This document shows positions 1 to 12,959 of a stretch of DNA of 64,000 nt, piece after piece; positions within the stretch are counted from its first letter, which is position 1, and each line of letters opens with the position of its first letter. The stretch comes from Anthoceros angustus (lineage: Eukaryota > Streptophyta > Anthocerotopsida > Anthocerotales > Anthocerotaceae): contig MU008173.1 in the NCBI GenBank assembly GCA_010909165.1, positions 186,001-250,000 on the forward strand, read 5' to 3'. Both the position numbers and the translations under genes were made by a program. The notes below the pieces were generated by a model that made no database searches, was not told the DNA's origin, and worked only from the letters and a program-made list of their open reading frames with translations.

Positions 1-600
1 CACTGCTTGCAGCTTCTCGTTGTGGCTCAGCTTCATTTGCACACCGAACAAGTTAGCTTTCCCAGTGTGTACAACAGATCTCATAACAAGATGTCTTCTG
101 GCTCAGGGTGTGTGCAGAAACTAGCTAGCGGAAAGGTCATACATGAAAATTCGCCACGTTAAAAGTCGCATTAAATGAATCTCTAACGTGTTTGTCCAGT
201 CACTGTAGGTTTGGCTATATGCTTTGTTGCTTCCATGTCGCGATCGCATTCCAGCGGCCAAGTCGTTCAAGGATCTTGTCAGCCCTCGTCTGCGCTTCTT
301 GGAGGTCACACCTCAATGTTGCTGCAAGGGGGAATCAAACAGTTCAAGCTTCAGGATCATGTCAGCAACAAAATACTCCATAACCACGGTAGGCTCGGTG
401 GTGAAACGCACCTCCAAGGCGTCTGTGCTAAAGCTGAGAAATCCTAAGGTGGACTGGTCCGCACAACCGGGGCTTTCGGAAACCGACTTGCGCGTGAAGA
501 CTGTGAACCTATCCCTGCATCGCCAACCGAGGGAAATCCATGTCCGGTAGCTCGGAGGATCGGACTCCGAATTTGAATCGAAGCCAAACATGTGCCCATC
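1..600. other. window start, no recognised gene
   Basis: Several short overlapping open frames exist on both strands. The longest minus-strand one (591 to 313) starts MFGFDSNSESDPP and has a fairly protein-like composition. A possible short intron (a GTATTTTG donor, a CTGAC branch-like motif and a CCCTTGCAG acceptor) lies near 370-315. I recognise no domain in any frame, so no gene is called; a terminal exon of an unknown gene is possible. Confidence 0.3.
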
Positions 601-791
601 ATTTCGGTTTTGCGGGACACCTGAGACGTCTAGAGATGACCAGGTCGGGGGAGGAGGAGGGAGGGGCCTAAGAGGACAGCTCCTTTGGATACTGTGCTAG
701 TGGGATGTGGCGTGATCATCATCTTCGTCGTGAAGCCTGCAATCAATGTTTTAAAAATTAAATATTAAATTGACATCATGACTAACCGTGG

Positions 792-796
792 GCGGG

Positions 797-839
<43 letters not shown>

Positions 840-864
840 GCGTGTTCGATCCACGCTCACCGCA
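792..864 (+). tRNA. tRNA-Phe (anticodon GAA)
   Basis: A 73-nt cytosolic tRNA-Phe gene without intron. The D-arm (GCTC...GAGC), the anticodon arm with loop CTGAAGA (anticodon GAA), and the T-arm with GTTCGATCC (B box) are all visible. The acceptor stem GCGGGGA/TCACCGC has one G-A mismatch. From memory it matches the usual plant cytosolic tRNA-Phe, mismatch included. CCA is not encoded, as expected for a nuclear gene. The first T5 run downstream (885-889), a plausible Pol III terminator, lies in the loop of a hairpin repeat. No other tRNA gene is adjacent. Confidence 0.95.
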
Positions 865-869
865 TATGT

Positions 870-982
870 TGTCAAAATTGCCCTTTTTCTGGGCAATGAA
901 TGGGTGACATCAAAATTGCCCTTTTTCTGGGCAATGAATGGGTGACATCAAAATTGCCCTTTTTCTGGGCAATGAATGGGTG
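870..982 (+). repeat. three tandem 38-bp hairpin repeats
   Basis: Three near-identical 38-bp units start at about 870, 906 and 944, directly after the tRNA gene. Each contains the inverted pair ATTGCCC/GGGCAAT around a TTTTTCT loop, so each can fold as a short hairpin and each carries a T5 run. The trailing piece AATGGGTGACAACG is partly repeated again up to about 1000. The T runs could serve as successive Pol III stop signals for the tRNA; this is inference. Confidence 0.85.
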
Positions 983-1019
983 ACAACGAATGGGTGACAA
1001 CGACGACTCGCACTTCATG

Positions 1020-1060
1020 AGGGACAGCACGATATTGTGAATTTGTGGGGTGCTGTCCCT
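1020..1060. repeat. perfect 11-bp inverted repeat (hairpin)
   Basis: AGGGACAGCAC (1020-1030) and GTGCTGTCCCT (1050-1060) are perfect reverse complements around a 19-nt loop. No coding sequence is associated. It may be a terminator-like hairpin or a miniature-element remnant. Confidence 0.75.
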
Positions 1061-1086
1061 TTGTAGCAGCGGGGGTTGGTGCTGTG

Positions 1087-2291
1087 AAGAAGAAGAAGAA
1101 GAATTTTATTTGAGTCCACTAAGGACGGATTTCCGTCATGGGACTTGGTACTTGACAACTTGTACCATGGTGTGCTGAGCTACTTGCACCAAGGGCATCC
1201 ACTCCCTTTAGGCACCCCATCTAAGTACCGATCTAAGTTCAGGATGCTTAATCACGGCGTTCTTATAAATGTGTGTCCATTTGGCCTAAGCCATTTGGAC
1301 GTACTGTGGCTCCCTGCTATCGGTGGTTTGTCTTCGAAGTTTTGATTCTTCTCACTCGTACATTCTCATTGTCGATAACATCTGTTTACCTTACCCCTGT
1401 TTACCTTACCCCTAGAATGGTTAGGGCTGTTTTTAGAATTATGCCATCGGAGTAACAAACCTTGCATGAGAAGCATGCAGCCCTGGATCTCGTTAAAAAG
1501 TTGTAAGTAGTAGTGATAAGACTTAGCTTAGGGCTTAAGGAAGAAAGTCTGCTTTAGGCAGTGACTTTGGAAATGATGTAAACCTCCCTATAAAAAGGAG
1601 ATGAGGGCTATTGGAAATGATGTAAACCTCCCTATAAAAAGGAGATGAGGCTAGCCCTAGAGAAGCATCTTGTGATTCTAGCATGGGGAGCTACACTCTG
1701 GAGGATAGGACTTTGAAGCCTAGAGGCCTTGGGAGCCTGGAGTGTGAGCATGTCTAGAAGGATCTGGAGTGTGAGCATGTATAGAAGGATCCTAGTACTT
1801 GGGAGCTACACTCTTGTGAGGATAGGACTTTGGTGCCTATAGGCCTTGGGAGCCTAGAGTGTGAGCGTGCTAGAGGAGAGCTGTTGAGGAGGAGATCGAG
1901 GGGAGAGAGCTAAGCTCCTAGCTTAGGCAAAGATGGGGAGCTCTCTCTGATCTCTCATGTATTCTTGTTGACTCTTGCTGGAATAAATAGCAGCGGCAGA
2001 TGTGCTGACTGCGAGTCGTCCCGTGGAAGGACGGCGGGCTACTTGGAGGCCTAGTGCTGGTGTCTGGTGATGTGTTTATCGCTAAATGCGTGACTGCCCC
2101 ACCCCCCTAAAAAGGGGTGTTACTATCGGACTGTTTCTTCTTCCTACCCATATTATGCTGTGATTATGCTTAATCACGGCGTTCTTATAAATGTGTGTCC
2201 AAATGGGGCGTTCTTATAAATGTGTGTCCAAATGGCTTAGTGACGGAGATTCGTACTTAGTGGACTTTAATAAAATTCTTCTTCTTCTTCT
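1087..2291. mobile_element. non-autonomous element with ~50-bp terminal inverted repeats
   Basis: The ends (about 1087-1138 and 2241-2291) are reverse complements over about 50 bp with only a few mismatches. Each starts with a GAA-rich run, then AATTTTATT, then AGTCCACTAAG, and ends TCCGTCA. The element is about 1.2 kb and I see no transposase in it. Inside, GGCGTTCTTATAAATGTG occurs near 1257 and twice, in tandem, near 2177-2232. A 1.5-2.1 kb insert between these copies looks like a solo LTR. I could not find a convincing target-site duplication, so the superfamily is open (Mutator-like or foldback). Confidence 0.6.
1500..2145 (+). repeat. possible solo LTR nested in the TIR element
   Basis: LTR-like layout: a duplicated promoter block (GGAAATGATGTAAACCTCCC plus CTATAAAAAGG, two tandem copies about 42 bp apart around 1565-1650), then a transcribed-looking part with an AATAAA signal near 1982. 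A 75-120 bp segment (GGAGCTACACTCT...GAGTGTGAGC) is repeated at about 1685-1760 and 1800-1875. No flanking coding domains. The exact borders are not clear. Confidence 0.4.
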
Positions 2292-2329
2292 AGCCAGTAT
2301 CGGTGGTCTGGTTAAATGACACCTCATTT

Positions 2330-2990
2330 CTACTACCTAGTCGTCCTGCGTTCCTAGCCCTGGCCGTAAAAATTTTCCTTCTGTCGGCCAGGAGCATCGC
2401 GTTCCGAAACACAGGCCTATCTGCCCGTGCCATAGTTCTTGCGGGTCTTTCCGCCAATGACCAAGGCGACAGGTTGTTTGCACACGGCGCTACCGGGATC
2501 AGGCGGCATCGCAATCTTGTTTCCCAGCCTGCCGGCAAGTGCTGCCTTCACTGTCTGCCGCACTTGAGGAGAGCTGGAGAAACCGCCCGCCAGCATCAGT
2601 GAATTCCATTACGGACGGTGGTGCAATCTGTAAGGGCCCGAGTCCTTGGAGCCATCGAAGGACTGTTTCATGTCGAACCAGACGTTGCGCAGGAAGCCGA
2701 TCTTGGCCCGCAGGAAGTTGAAGAAGTAGCAGTCCACATGCCTGCTGGCGCAGAGATCACCCGAGCTCTGCACTGCTTCCCTCATCACCAGCTCCTCTTT
2801 GCCGTGGTCGTCCTCGGTGTGGAGCCTCGGCTGCTCAGCGTCTTGCAATACTCCCATGACCGGTCGCAGTCCGGCCAGTCGGAGGGGGTATAGGCATATC
2901 AGGCTTGTCCTTGAGCGCACATGCGAAGGCCGCGAAAGTGGTGCCCAAATCAATCCCCACTACCACTTGTTCCTCTTCGCCATCGATGGC
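2330..2990 (-). pseudogene. HSP70-like (HSPA12-type) pseudogene, centre deleted
   Basis: HSPA12-type proteins are divergent members of the HSP70/actin-fold ATPase family. Read on the minus strand, about 2985-2930 encodes the N-terminal phosphate-1 loop of the fold (VVVGIDLGTTFAAFACALK). After a frame change comes SDWPDCDRSWEYCKTLS, resembling the family's DWPG...KT segment. At about 2600-2440 the C-terminal end of the fold follows: LMLAGGFSSSPQVRQTVKAA, then MPPDPGSAVCK. The several hundred residues expected between these parts are missing, and frameshifts and stops interrupt the rest. This is the remnant of a gene, not a working chaperone. Its 3' side abuts the inverted-repeat element ending at 2291, which may have helped break it. 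Confidence 0.7.
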
Positions 2991-2999
2991 GCTGCCAGG

Positions 3000-3522
3000 C
3001 AGCCACCTTCGAAGCTATGCGGAGACTTGAGGAGGCCAGCAAACCCAAGGTTAACCTTGCTCACCGCTAATTCAACAGCACGTTCCTCACAGCCTTCGCA
3101 GCGATCTTTAGTTGGGAGCAAGGGTTCCAGTGTCCACTTGGCAGCCACCCTGTGCTCGTAGAAGAGCCGAAGTACCAGAAGCATCACTGGAAATGATTGA
3201 GGCGGTTGCGAGCAGGCCCCCAGCTTCGATTTCAAAATGGCAACATCGCAAAGTGAGTTCAAGCACCAGCTTCCAAGAGCGATGCAAGCAAAGCACTGCA
3301 AGCTGCGCAATACGTGGAGCAGCCTTGTGGAGCTTCGTCCAAAATTTGGAGCCTGAACACTATGCACAGAGCACTCCTGAAAGCCCGACGCCTCAGAGTC
3401 AGCAGCTGACAGCAAGTCTCGACATTGTCCCCTATCTGCTCTGAGAGCTTCATCGACTTCAAAAGCTTTGAAGATGAGGCCGGTGGGGAGGTATGATACA
3501 TCGGGAGCACTAAAGTGGATCA
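3000..3522. other. no recognised gene; 3' flank of the NHL gene
   Basis: A minus-strand open frame of 188 codons and a plus-strand frame of 110 codons overlap here. Neither shows a domain I know. Part is presumably the 3' UTR of the NHL-repeat gene ending at 3523; the rest may be decayed coding sequence. Confidence 0.4.
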
Positions 3523-5191
3523 TCACCGGCGGTCGCTGTCTTGCTCTCCACTGTGCACCTGGTAGTTCAGAGAGATGACGTAAGGTGACTCGTCTACTTC
3601 CTGGATCTCGCCAACGTCAAGCGCCAAGGCCTCTGGATGTGGAGCCATATCCCTTGGGGCAATCAAAGCCCTCGGTGCCTTAGAGCCAGCATTTTCGATG
3701 GAGTTCGCCACCCCGAAATGCTGGTCACGAAGGTCCCGCTGTGAGAGCGAGCCCTCGCCTCCTGTGAGTCTACCCTGATCAGCAAGTCCATCGTAGTGGT
3801 AGAAGCTACCATCCAGAGAAGGGCTCGGGTCATAATCATTCTCCATGCTTATGAGGTCGGGATGCTGGCTTAAAGGGGGTCTGTTTGCCTCGTTAGCAAG
3901 AAGCCTGGCTTGCTCGCTCGGAACTTCCTGAGGCTCCTTCCTGCCCATCCCCAGCGCTAGGTAGAAGTTTTGGACGTGCGTCTTGGCATGAGACAACATC
4001 CCACTGCTGGGAGGAGGCCCTGCCTGCAAGAAACAAGTCAAGCTTAGGATTGTTGCAAATATGTTCAGTAGTATATTCACTCAAAGGGTAGGGCAGACTG
4101 TTACCCCATCCAAGCCCCGATTGTTGGACACAAAGCTTTTGTAACAGACTGCTCCACATCCAGTGACAACCACAATGGTCAGGCAAACAATGCTCCACTC
4201 TGCACAGCACAGGATTGAAGTCGATGAGCCGTAAGTTGGATGTGCAGTTGGTTTTCTAGCAGCTTCTGAGTTTCTAGACAAGATGACATGAGAAAAGAAT
4301 GCAGGTCACCTGAGAGTAGACCTCCTGTGGACCCGCCTGAAGGGCTATCGTTTGAGGGCTGCTTCTTGCAGCACGTTGAGTCAAGGAAAATAGCTCTGAT
4401 AGCATTGTTGCCCCTGTCTACAACAGTCAGAGCACACGTTACTCTGTCGATGGACAACTCAATATCAGAAGATAACTTTGCATCTTCACCCGGGCCATCC
4501 AGAAAACCGTATTGGTCTCCTCCCGCCATCGTAGTTACTCTCCCAGCTGCGTTCCACAGTAAAGCCAGTGAGTAGGCGAATGTGAAAGGAGAAGTGGCGG
4601 ACCAGCGTGAAGCTGTCTCTCAGCAAAATAATACCTGAAATTTTCCTGATAGCCCCATAATTCTTGCTGTCGTCGACGTAGATATTGCCCACATCATCGG
4701 CCACTACGCTCTTGGGGTGGTCAAACGTAGCAGAGGAAGCATCCCCGTCTGAATACCCGTGAACCCCAGTACCCGCTACAACCTGTATTTTGCTGTCTGC
4801 CATCAGGGGAACAAGCGCTGGTAAGTCCCCTGCAACTGTCACAGTGCCTTGAAAAACTGGGAGGCGGTGACAAATACATACTCTGAGACAATGGTGAGCT
4901 GATCAACAGCACTTGGCTGTGGGTGGTGTCTAAACCCACCCAGGAACCTGATGGGTGTGGAGTGATGCTGTGGACAAACACACCCAACGGATTGCCTTTG
5001 AGTATCGTGTCTACACTGTACCCTTGATCGTAATGGACCTTCGCTATACCTGCAATTGCTGAGTGTCAGTGATGGTCACTTCCTACGGCCTGTTCACTTG
5101 CAGACGAAAAGCCGTGCAGATCACCTGACTGAAACAGCGTAAGCAAGCCAATCACGAAAGAAACGGCAAGAACTCCTGCCCGCCGCGACAT
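3523..5191 (-). CDS. NHL-repeat single-pass membrane protein (6 exons)
   Basis: Modelled exons on the minus strand: 5191-5125, 5049-4882, 4829-4635, 4546-4310, 4265-4105, 4023-3523. The five introns (75, 52, 88, 44 and 81 bp) all begin GT and end AG, and the phases (1,1,1,1,0) join to one 442-residue frame. Domains: signal peptide 1-22 (MSRRAGVLAVSFVIGLLTLF), an NHL beta-propeller part about 30-190 with repeat cores DHPKSVVADDVGNIYVDDS...IRKIS (115-143) and EDAKLSSD...VVDRGNNAIRAI (159-185), a transmembrane helix about 247-265 (SIVCLTIVVVTGCGAVCY), and an acidic, low-complexity C-terminal tail. Plant NHL-domain membrane proteins share this order and are slightly longer. Their biochemical role is not established; the NHL part probably binds a protein or ligand on the lumenal or outer side. 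Intron 4 (44 bp) is the least certain junction. Confidence 0.82.
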
Positions 5192-5775
5192 CGCGTGACG
5201 CTGGCGGCCTTCAGGGCTTGGCCCATCTATGAATCACTGATGGACAGCATCCGGACCGTAGCAATGATCTGCCAGAGCTGGGGGTAACCCTGAAGGGGAA
5301 CGGTGGAACCGCGAGTTCTCGTGTTCCAACTTGCCGTTTCGGGTTTACGGGGATGGAATGTACCAGACATATTGCTGTAATACGAGGTAAACAAAATATT
5401 TCGCCAATCGTACATCATCCATGGAAGGAAAACTGGTGTACGAGGGCCACTACAAGAGTTTACAACACTTCCGAATGTGAATCAAGATGTCAGTTGGGTT
5501 GTACAATATCCAACTCCAATTCACAACTTCAAGCCGGAACAACGTTGACAGATGTTGCAACTTCAGCTCGTCCTGCTGTTCCATGGGGAGTCATCCAGCA
5601 GCAGCACGCCGTTATCGAGAGAGATTTCCTCCCCTCCAGCTCGAAGAACCTGAACCAAAAAACCCGGGAAAGGAAAAGGTGTCCAGGAATCAGATCTAAG
5701 TACGTCGTGGTCGCAATATGCCTGGGCCTTGAGGTTCCTCAGCAGCTTGGAAACGGTACAAGTATCAGCTATGCT
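5192..5775. promoter_or_regulatory. intergenic: NHL promoter and RVB2 3' flank
   Basis: This 584-bp gap lies between the start of the NHL gene and the stop of RVB2, both on the minus strand, so it must hold the RVB2 3' UTR and the NHL promoter. A plus-strand open frame (5353-5868) overlaps the RVB2 3' end antisense and shows no domain. I see no clear TATA box. Confidence 0.5.
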
Positions 5776-7810
<2,035 letters not shown>

Positions 7811-9010
7811 ATGAATGATCTTCTCTCGAAGTCGTTTTCGGCGGGCAAGGCCAGAAATTATCTTGATTTGAAGAGGGAGAGCTTCCGAGATGTGGAGCTT
7901 GGGAATGAGACCGAGATGACGAAGATGGAGGCGGAGAGGAACCTCAAGGCCTTTTTTGCCGAAGTGGATGGCATCAAGAATGAAATGGCACAAATCAGGC
8001 AGATTCTGCTCAAGCTGCAAGACGCCAATGAGGAAAGCAAGACTATCCACAAAGCGGCTGCAATGAAAGCTCTGAGGGATCGTATGGACAAGGATATCGA
8101 GGCGGTGAGTAAGATGGCGAGATCGATCAAACAGAGGCTTGAGGAGCTGGACAGGGCTAATCTGGCCAGCCGGAAAGTTCCCGGCTGTGAGGAAGGCACC
8201 TCCAATGACCGAACCCGGATTAACATCACCAATGGCGAGAGGAAGAAGCTCATAGCCCTAATGGGAGACTTTCAGGCTCTTCGGGAGAAGATGAGGGGGG
8301 AGTACAAGGAGACCATTGAGAGGAGGTATTACACTGTGACAGGTCAGAGGCCTGATGATGCCACGATTGATCACATCATTGAAACTGGGGAGAGTGAGAG
8401 TTTCCTTCAGAAGGCCATTCAGGAGCAAGGGAGAGGTCAGATTATTGAGACCATCCGGGAGATTCAGGAACGTCATGATGCTGTCAAGGATATTGAAAGG
8501 AGTCTGCTGGAACTTCACCAGATCTTTTTGGACATGTCTGTGCTGGTGGAGGCGCAGGGAGAGCAGCTTAATGACATCGAGCAGCAGGTAGATTTCAAGG
8601 CCATCTTCTTCTGAGATTATTGGTGGTTTGCAATTGGTTTGTCCAGGCATGCATTGGGTGGGATGCTCGATGCTTGTATTTCGGAATGTGTCCGCAAATA
8701 TGGGCCTGTCTGTGGTAGAATCTCCTCTCCGTTTCACTTCAAGTCTTGTGAGCCCTAATGACGTTGCTTGGGTCCCTACTTTCTTTACGTTGGGGAAGTG
8801 TTGCGTTAAATTATGATTGTCTATTAACTTCGATTCTCTGTGCAGGTCATAAGGACTTCCTCATATATCGAGAGAGGCACAGCACAGCTGCGCACTGCAA
8901 AGAAGCACCAGAGAAACACACGCAAATGGACGTGCATTGCCATCATCATTCTCTTAGTAATCATACTGGTCATTGTTGTGCCAATCATTGTCTCCTTAAA
9001 AAAGAGCTAA
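7811..9010 (+). CDS. Qa-SNARE syntaxin, SYP11/SYP12 (KNOLLE) type, 2 exons
   Basis: Exon 1 is 7811-8587 and exon 2 is 8846-9010, with one 258-bp GT-AG phase-0 intron; joined length is 313 residues. The start MNDLLSKSF is typical of plant plasma-membrane syntaxins. An Habc three-helix region covers about 40-155, the SNARE motif about 205-270 with zero-layer Q249 in LVEAQGEQ, and a C-terminal anchor about 288-308 (TCIAIIILLVIILVIVVPII). FQALREKM...EYKETIERRYYTVTG and SLLELHQIFLDM resemble the KNOLLE/SYP12 group more than SYP13. Such proteins pair with SNAP33-type or Qb/Qc partners and VAMP72 to fuse vesicles with the plasma membrane or cell plate. An in-frame GTG lies 9 bp upstream, but ATG 7811 fits the family. 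Without exon 2 the frame would run into the intron and end LKAIFF-like without an anchor. Confidence 0.93.
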
Positions 9011-11640
9011 AGACCGGAGTGCAGCTTGGAAGGAAGTACAGCTTCTGGTCATGTTGCCGGGTTACGAAACGTTTGCTGTAAGTTTTGGGGCGATGTTAAG
9101 GTGGGAGTAGGAGTTGCGGATTACTGCCTCATTTATGTCGGGGATATTTTAGGTGTAGGTGTGGTAATATTTGCTTTGTTGGTGGATAGAATAGATGGTA
9201 AGAGAACTGGAGTGATAGGCAGAGAAGGACGCTTTGCACCTGCTACCGGAAACACGAGTGTCTACTAAATAATATGGTACGCAGGTGCCCAGGTTTGCAC
9301 TGACTTGACATCTCTGGGAGACAGGGAATGGAATTCTCGGTGCCCGTTGCATGCCCGAGAAATTGGTTACCAATTGCTGTTCTGAGGATAGATCGTCATA
9401 AGGGCTGGGTAATGGCCATTGCGGGCATACGCATTTCGGAAGTGCATTTAGCTTTACAAACTGGGTGCAACCTGGCCATCAGTTTGGTGTATGCTGCACT
9501 GGCTCTTGCGGCCAGCTTTTGTAACGTTCACTCCCTGTACAATATGAGCCGGGCTACAATGTTCTCCGATTCCCGAGTGCGTGCGGTGCTCAACTCGATC
9601 TGGTGGAGTTCGCCGCCCACTCTCACTCCCTGCCATGGGATGGGGGCTTCAGGTACCATGCCCGAGCAGATTGAAGTAGAAAGTTACATGTTTACTGCCT
9701 TTTCTTAAAATGTTTATTGATTTATTTATTTACCAAAAAAATATCAAAGTTTCAGTTCATGGAGGGAAGTTTATCACATCCATGGGTCAAGGTTTTGTAA
9801 GTAGGTATGCTATATTATACCTATTATCTATAAAATATAATACCATTGCAATCATATTGAACATCAAAGTTCTTATGTTTAAGAGAATATTTTGATGTAA
9901 GATCTTCTATTATGCATCTATTGTATGATATAATAAGTGGATTATATGAAAATTAAGTTTTACATGTGTTATGTCAAGGTGTAAGTGAAGTGTAAGAATG
10001 ATTCAGCTGTTAACATTATTATTTGACAAATTTCTTAACACATTCGTATACTCGGCGACGTAGCAAGGTATGATCAGTCCACAAGCTGTGCACACACAAT
10101 TGGGATAGCTAATGGAAATAGGCTCTTCATGCGATTAGGTGGTTCACAATTCTTTTAGTCTTTCCATTCTTGTCACGTACAACTGTTTAAAACGAGAGAC
10201 CATCTTTGAATTCAATTCACTTCGGCCTTCAACTTCATAGCTTTCTTCTTCTACCACCAACAGTAGCCATCTTTAATACTTTGGGTCTATCAATGTCTCT
10301 TCTTCTACCACCGACAGCAGCCATTTTGTCTCCTTTCTCACAGACATAATTGCAGCCTCTTTACACAGATTCATGGAAGCAACTAGAGCATTCCTAGCCC
10401 GTATGAAGATAGCATGAAATGTGTAAATTATTACAATCGATTACAAGACGGCTCGGGTGTGCGAGACACTTTCGGTGTAAAATATTGTTGAACCCTTAAA
10501 GATAGCCATCAATCAGCAAAGAACCAAAGAAGCAGACTCAAAAATTCAGATATTGAAGACACAAGGACAAAACACAAAACAACAATAGACTTAAGTTTCA
10601 AAAGAAAAATGCTCAAATGTCTCACTTGGTGAAAAAATGCTTCCAAACAAATAAGACTAACCTTCTTCATCAACACAACTTGAAAACTTTCGACCAGGTT
10701 TCTGGAAAATAGGCTCACGCACAAGATAAGTTCCCTCATAATGCACCATAACTTCATCAACACCCAGTGCATCATATGCCATAGCATACATATATGTGCA
10801 CTTCACCCATTTTCGTGTGAAAAGAATCGACTAGACCACTTCAATCAAGGACTCCTTTGGGCTAGCTAAAGCAACAGCAAGCAGACTTCACATAGTTGTT
10901 TTCCAGCAAGGGGAGGCAAACGTTGAGGCTTGATGAGAAATGATTCTCAACCGTTTAGATGTTAGGCCTTCTGTCAGAAAGCAGTCCCACACGAGGGTGC
11001 CAAAGATGTTTATTGATAAAGTGCTTAACAAGTTAGCTGGATTATAAATCTAGCAGGGTATATTAGTCCAAAAGCCATGCACACAGGCAACTGAAAAGAC
11101 CAAACTGATGGAACTTACCTCTTTTCCAAGCAAGATGCCATTATTTTTTTGGAGGCGGTGGTGAATGAAACTAACTTGATCAAGAGATCCACAACTTCGC
11201 TTAACCCATTCAAATTGACACTGGTAGACGAGGCGAACAAGGTGCTTGATACATCAGTGGGTTGGTGACGCCTGCCACCTTTCATTAGGTGCAGGATTAA
11301 GTGGATGCGACAATAGTCCCCTTGGGGAGCCAGCAAGATGTATCTAGGAAGGTGTACCTTCAGATTTTAAGAGGAGCACATAAGAAATAATAAACAAATC
11401 TTCACGCAAGAGCATAGCTTTTGGTGGAAGCCCATGTCAATGTGGTCAGGTGTTCCAACTCCTGGAAATGTTCGTTGTTGCTTGGCGTGTCAACTAACTG
11501 TCCATTATTGTTTGTTGCTTTGGCTGGTGTATGTTTTTGTTGACAAGCTGTTGTCCAGTAACGTTACTATTTGATTCACCTGGAACGACCTCAATTGGAA
11601 TCTGCAACTAGCATACCTATCACAGAGATGGAGGCTTACG
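9011..11640. other. 3' flank of syntaxin and AT-rich gene-free DNA
   Basis: No gene is supported. An open frame of 126 codons at 9328-9708 (+) follows the syntaxin and has no known domain; part of it may be 3' UTR. From 9710 the DNA is AT-rich (runs such as ATTTATTTATTTACC). At about 10,245-10,330 a ~60-bp segment (CTTCTTCTACCACC...CAGCCAT) is directly repeated. A hydrophobic 92-codon frame at 10,509-10,787 (-) looks like chance. Confidence 0.5.
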
Positions 11641-11759
11641 TCATTCTCTTATCTTCCTGCCACCTTCTTGTAGGCCCTTTATAACTACTCAAAATGATTT
11701 GCAATGCAAGAAAAGCTGTTGATGAAGATCCAGATGAAGAGCCAGACATCAAACAGCAT

Positions 11760-12040
11760 CTGTATAGAAAGGGGTTTCTCCTGAAACCCCTTTTTACCAC
11801 GGATGTGGCCGGACCCCTTTTTGCACAAGAAAAAATCCGCACTATAATCAGCCTTTTTGGTATTTCTGTGCAGACATGTCACCCGCAACCTTGTGAATAA
11901 TTGTTTCGATACACATTATTTGAGATTGTAGATTACAAGTACGTGGCAAAAACCTAAAGTCTCATTCTCGTTCGGCTTTTTCTTTCAAACTTGACATAGA
12001 ATTCGTGCGCAAACTTGTGCACGCACTTATATCTACACAT
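11760..12040. repeat. dispersed repeat, copy 1 (second copy at 25,813)
   Basis: About 280 bp here match 25,813-26,085 in the same orientation at roughly 85-90 per cent identity by eye, with a few indels. The unit begins with a perfect-looking inverted repeat, AAAGGGGTTTC/GAAACCCCTTT, and contains GGCCGGACCCCTTTTTGCAC and AAGTACGTGGCAAAAACC. In this copy the sequence runs on into a methyltransferase-like pseudogene on the minus strand, so the repeat may be the 3' end of that element. Confidence 0.75.
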
Positions 12041-12379
12041 GTCTCCAACACCTGGCAATGGTATATCATTCTAGCTAGTTTGGTGAATCTTGTCTTTCGA
12101 ACCTGGGAACGATGATGTCATCGTTCGCTTGCAGCTATTGAGGATCGTAAATAGCAAGAGGAGGATCTGTCGTGTCTCCACCTTGGGATTCGCCAAAGCC
12201 AAACGTCTCCAGATGTTGACTGTCCCAAGTAGGGTCGCTTTCTTCTGGTCTTGGCACTTCTTTCCCATCCTAGTTCTTAGGCTTTTCCGTATCCTTTTTG
12301 CCGTCTTTCTCCTTTTTCTTCTAGGGCCCCTGTGTTCTTGAAGGTCGATGGGTGTGCATGTTCCTTGAATCAAGGTAAG

Positions 12380-12760
12380 TGTTGCAGCCCTCGGCTTAAC
12401 TGATCTCCCTCCTGCCATCTCCTTGGCGAAAAAAACCAAATGTCCACATTTGTGTGGTTTGGTAGTCAACTCTTCCTCGTCGGTAGGAAATACTTTATGG
12501 CCTGTAATACGCTGTTCGATGAATATGGTGCTCCTTTGTTCTTAGTCAACAACAATACAGTTACGCCCTTCTAGTAATGCCGCCAGTATTCCACTCCCGC
12601 TTCCCGAGCATCCATCTATAACCTATTCCCCTCTTTCTGTGAAAAGGTCGTATAGCAACACCATCAACCCTATTGGCTTTTGGTAAGGAGAAACAACGTG
12701 GCCATCGTTAGACACATTCAAAAGTTTCTTCACGACTGCGGGGTGTGGGCACGGTTAGGT
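12380..12760 (-). pseudogene. DNA N4/N6-methyltransferase-like pseudogene (family copy 1)
   Basis: One minus-strand frame reads KPIGLMVLLYDLFTERGE, stop, VIDGCSGSGSGILAALLEGR then NCIVVD, stop, EQRSTIFIEQRITGHKVFP. This is the C-terminal half of a beta-type (N6_N4_Mtase) fold: the KP...L pre-strand, motif I (D-G-C-S-G-S-G-S), the following GRNC-(I/V)-VVD acidic end of strand 2, and an IEQRITG helix like the Y-x-x-x-x-x-R-I of the family. Two in-frame stops (GAATAG and GACTAA) break it. The catalytic DPPY/SPPY-type motif is not seen here. Upstream, about 12,760-12,960, weak coding-like sequence (VVKKLLNVSNDGHVVSPYQ) joins in frame. The link with the other copies (33-43 kb, 61 kb) rests on shared residues and order. 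Confidence 0.65.
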
Positions 12761-12959
12761 ATACCACATTTTGTGACATATGCAAATGTGCACTATTTGC
12801 TGCATATACGGCGAGTTTCGGTTATCGAATATTTATATAGTTTGAAGTTAAGTCAAATTTGGAGCGTGAACATGTCATGTCTGGTGAACTTGGGAAGCAG
12901 TCTGGCTGGTAGTGGCGGTTTCGACTTCACGCTGGAGCTCTCGGGCGTCGCTTGACACC

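Noticed and set aside
869-985. CRISPR-like array (three 38-bp repeats)
   Set aside because: The units are directly tandem without spacers and follow a eukaryotic tRNA gene.
7858-8737. long minus-strand frames opposite the syntaxin
   Set aside because: They are antisense shadows of the intact Qa-SNARE exon.
12071-12469. 132-codon minus-strand frame as an independent gene
   Set aside because: Its start joins the C-terminal reading of the methyltransferase-like pseudogene, and the rest is repeat-derived; it is better seen as part of that element.
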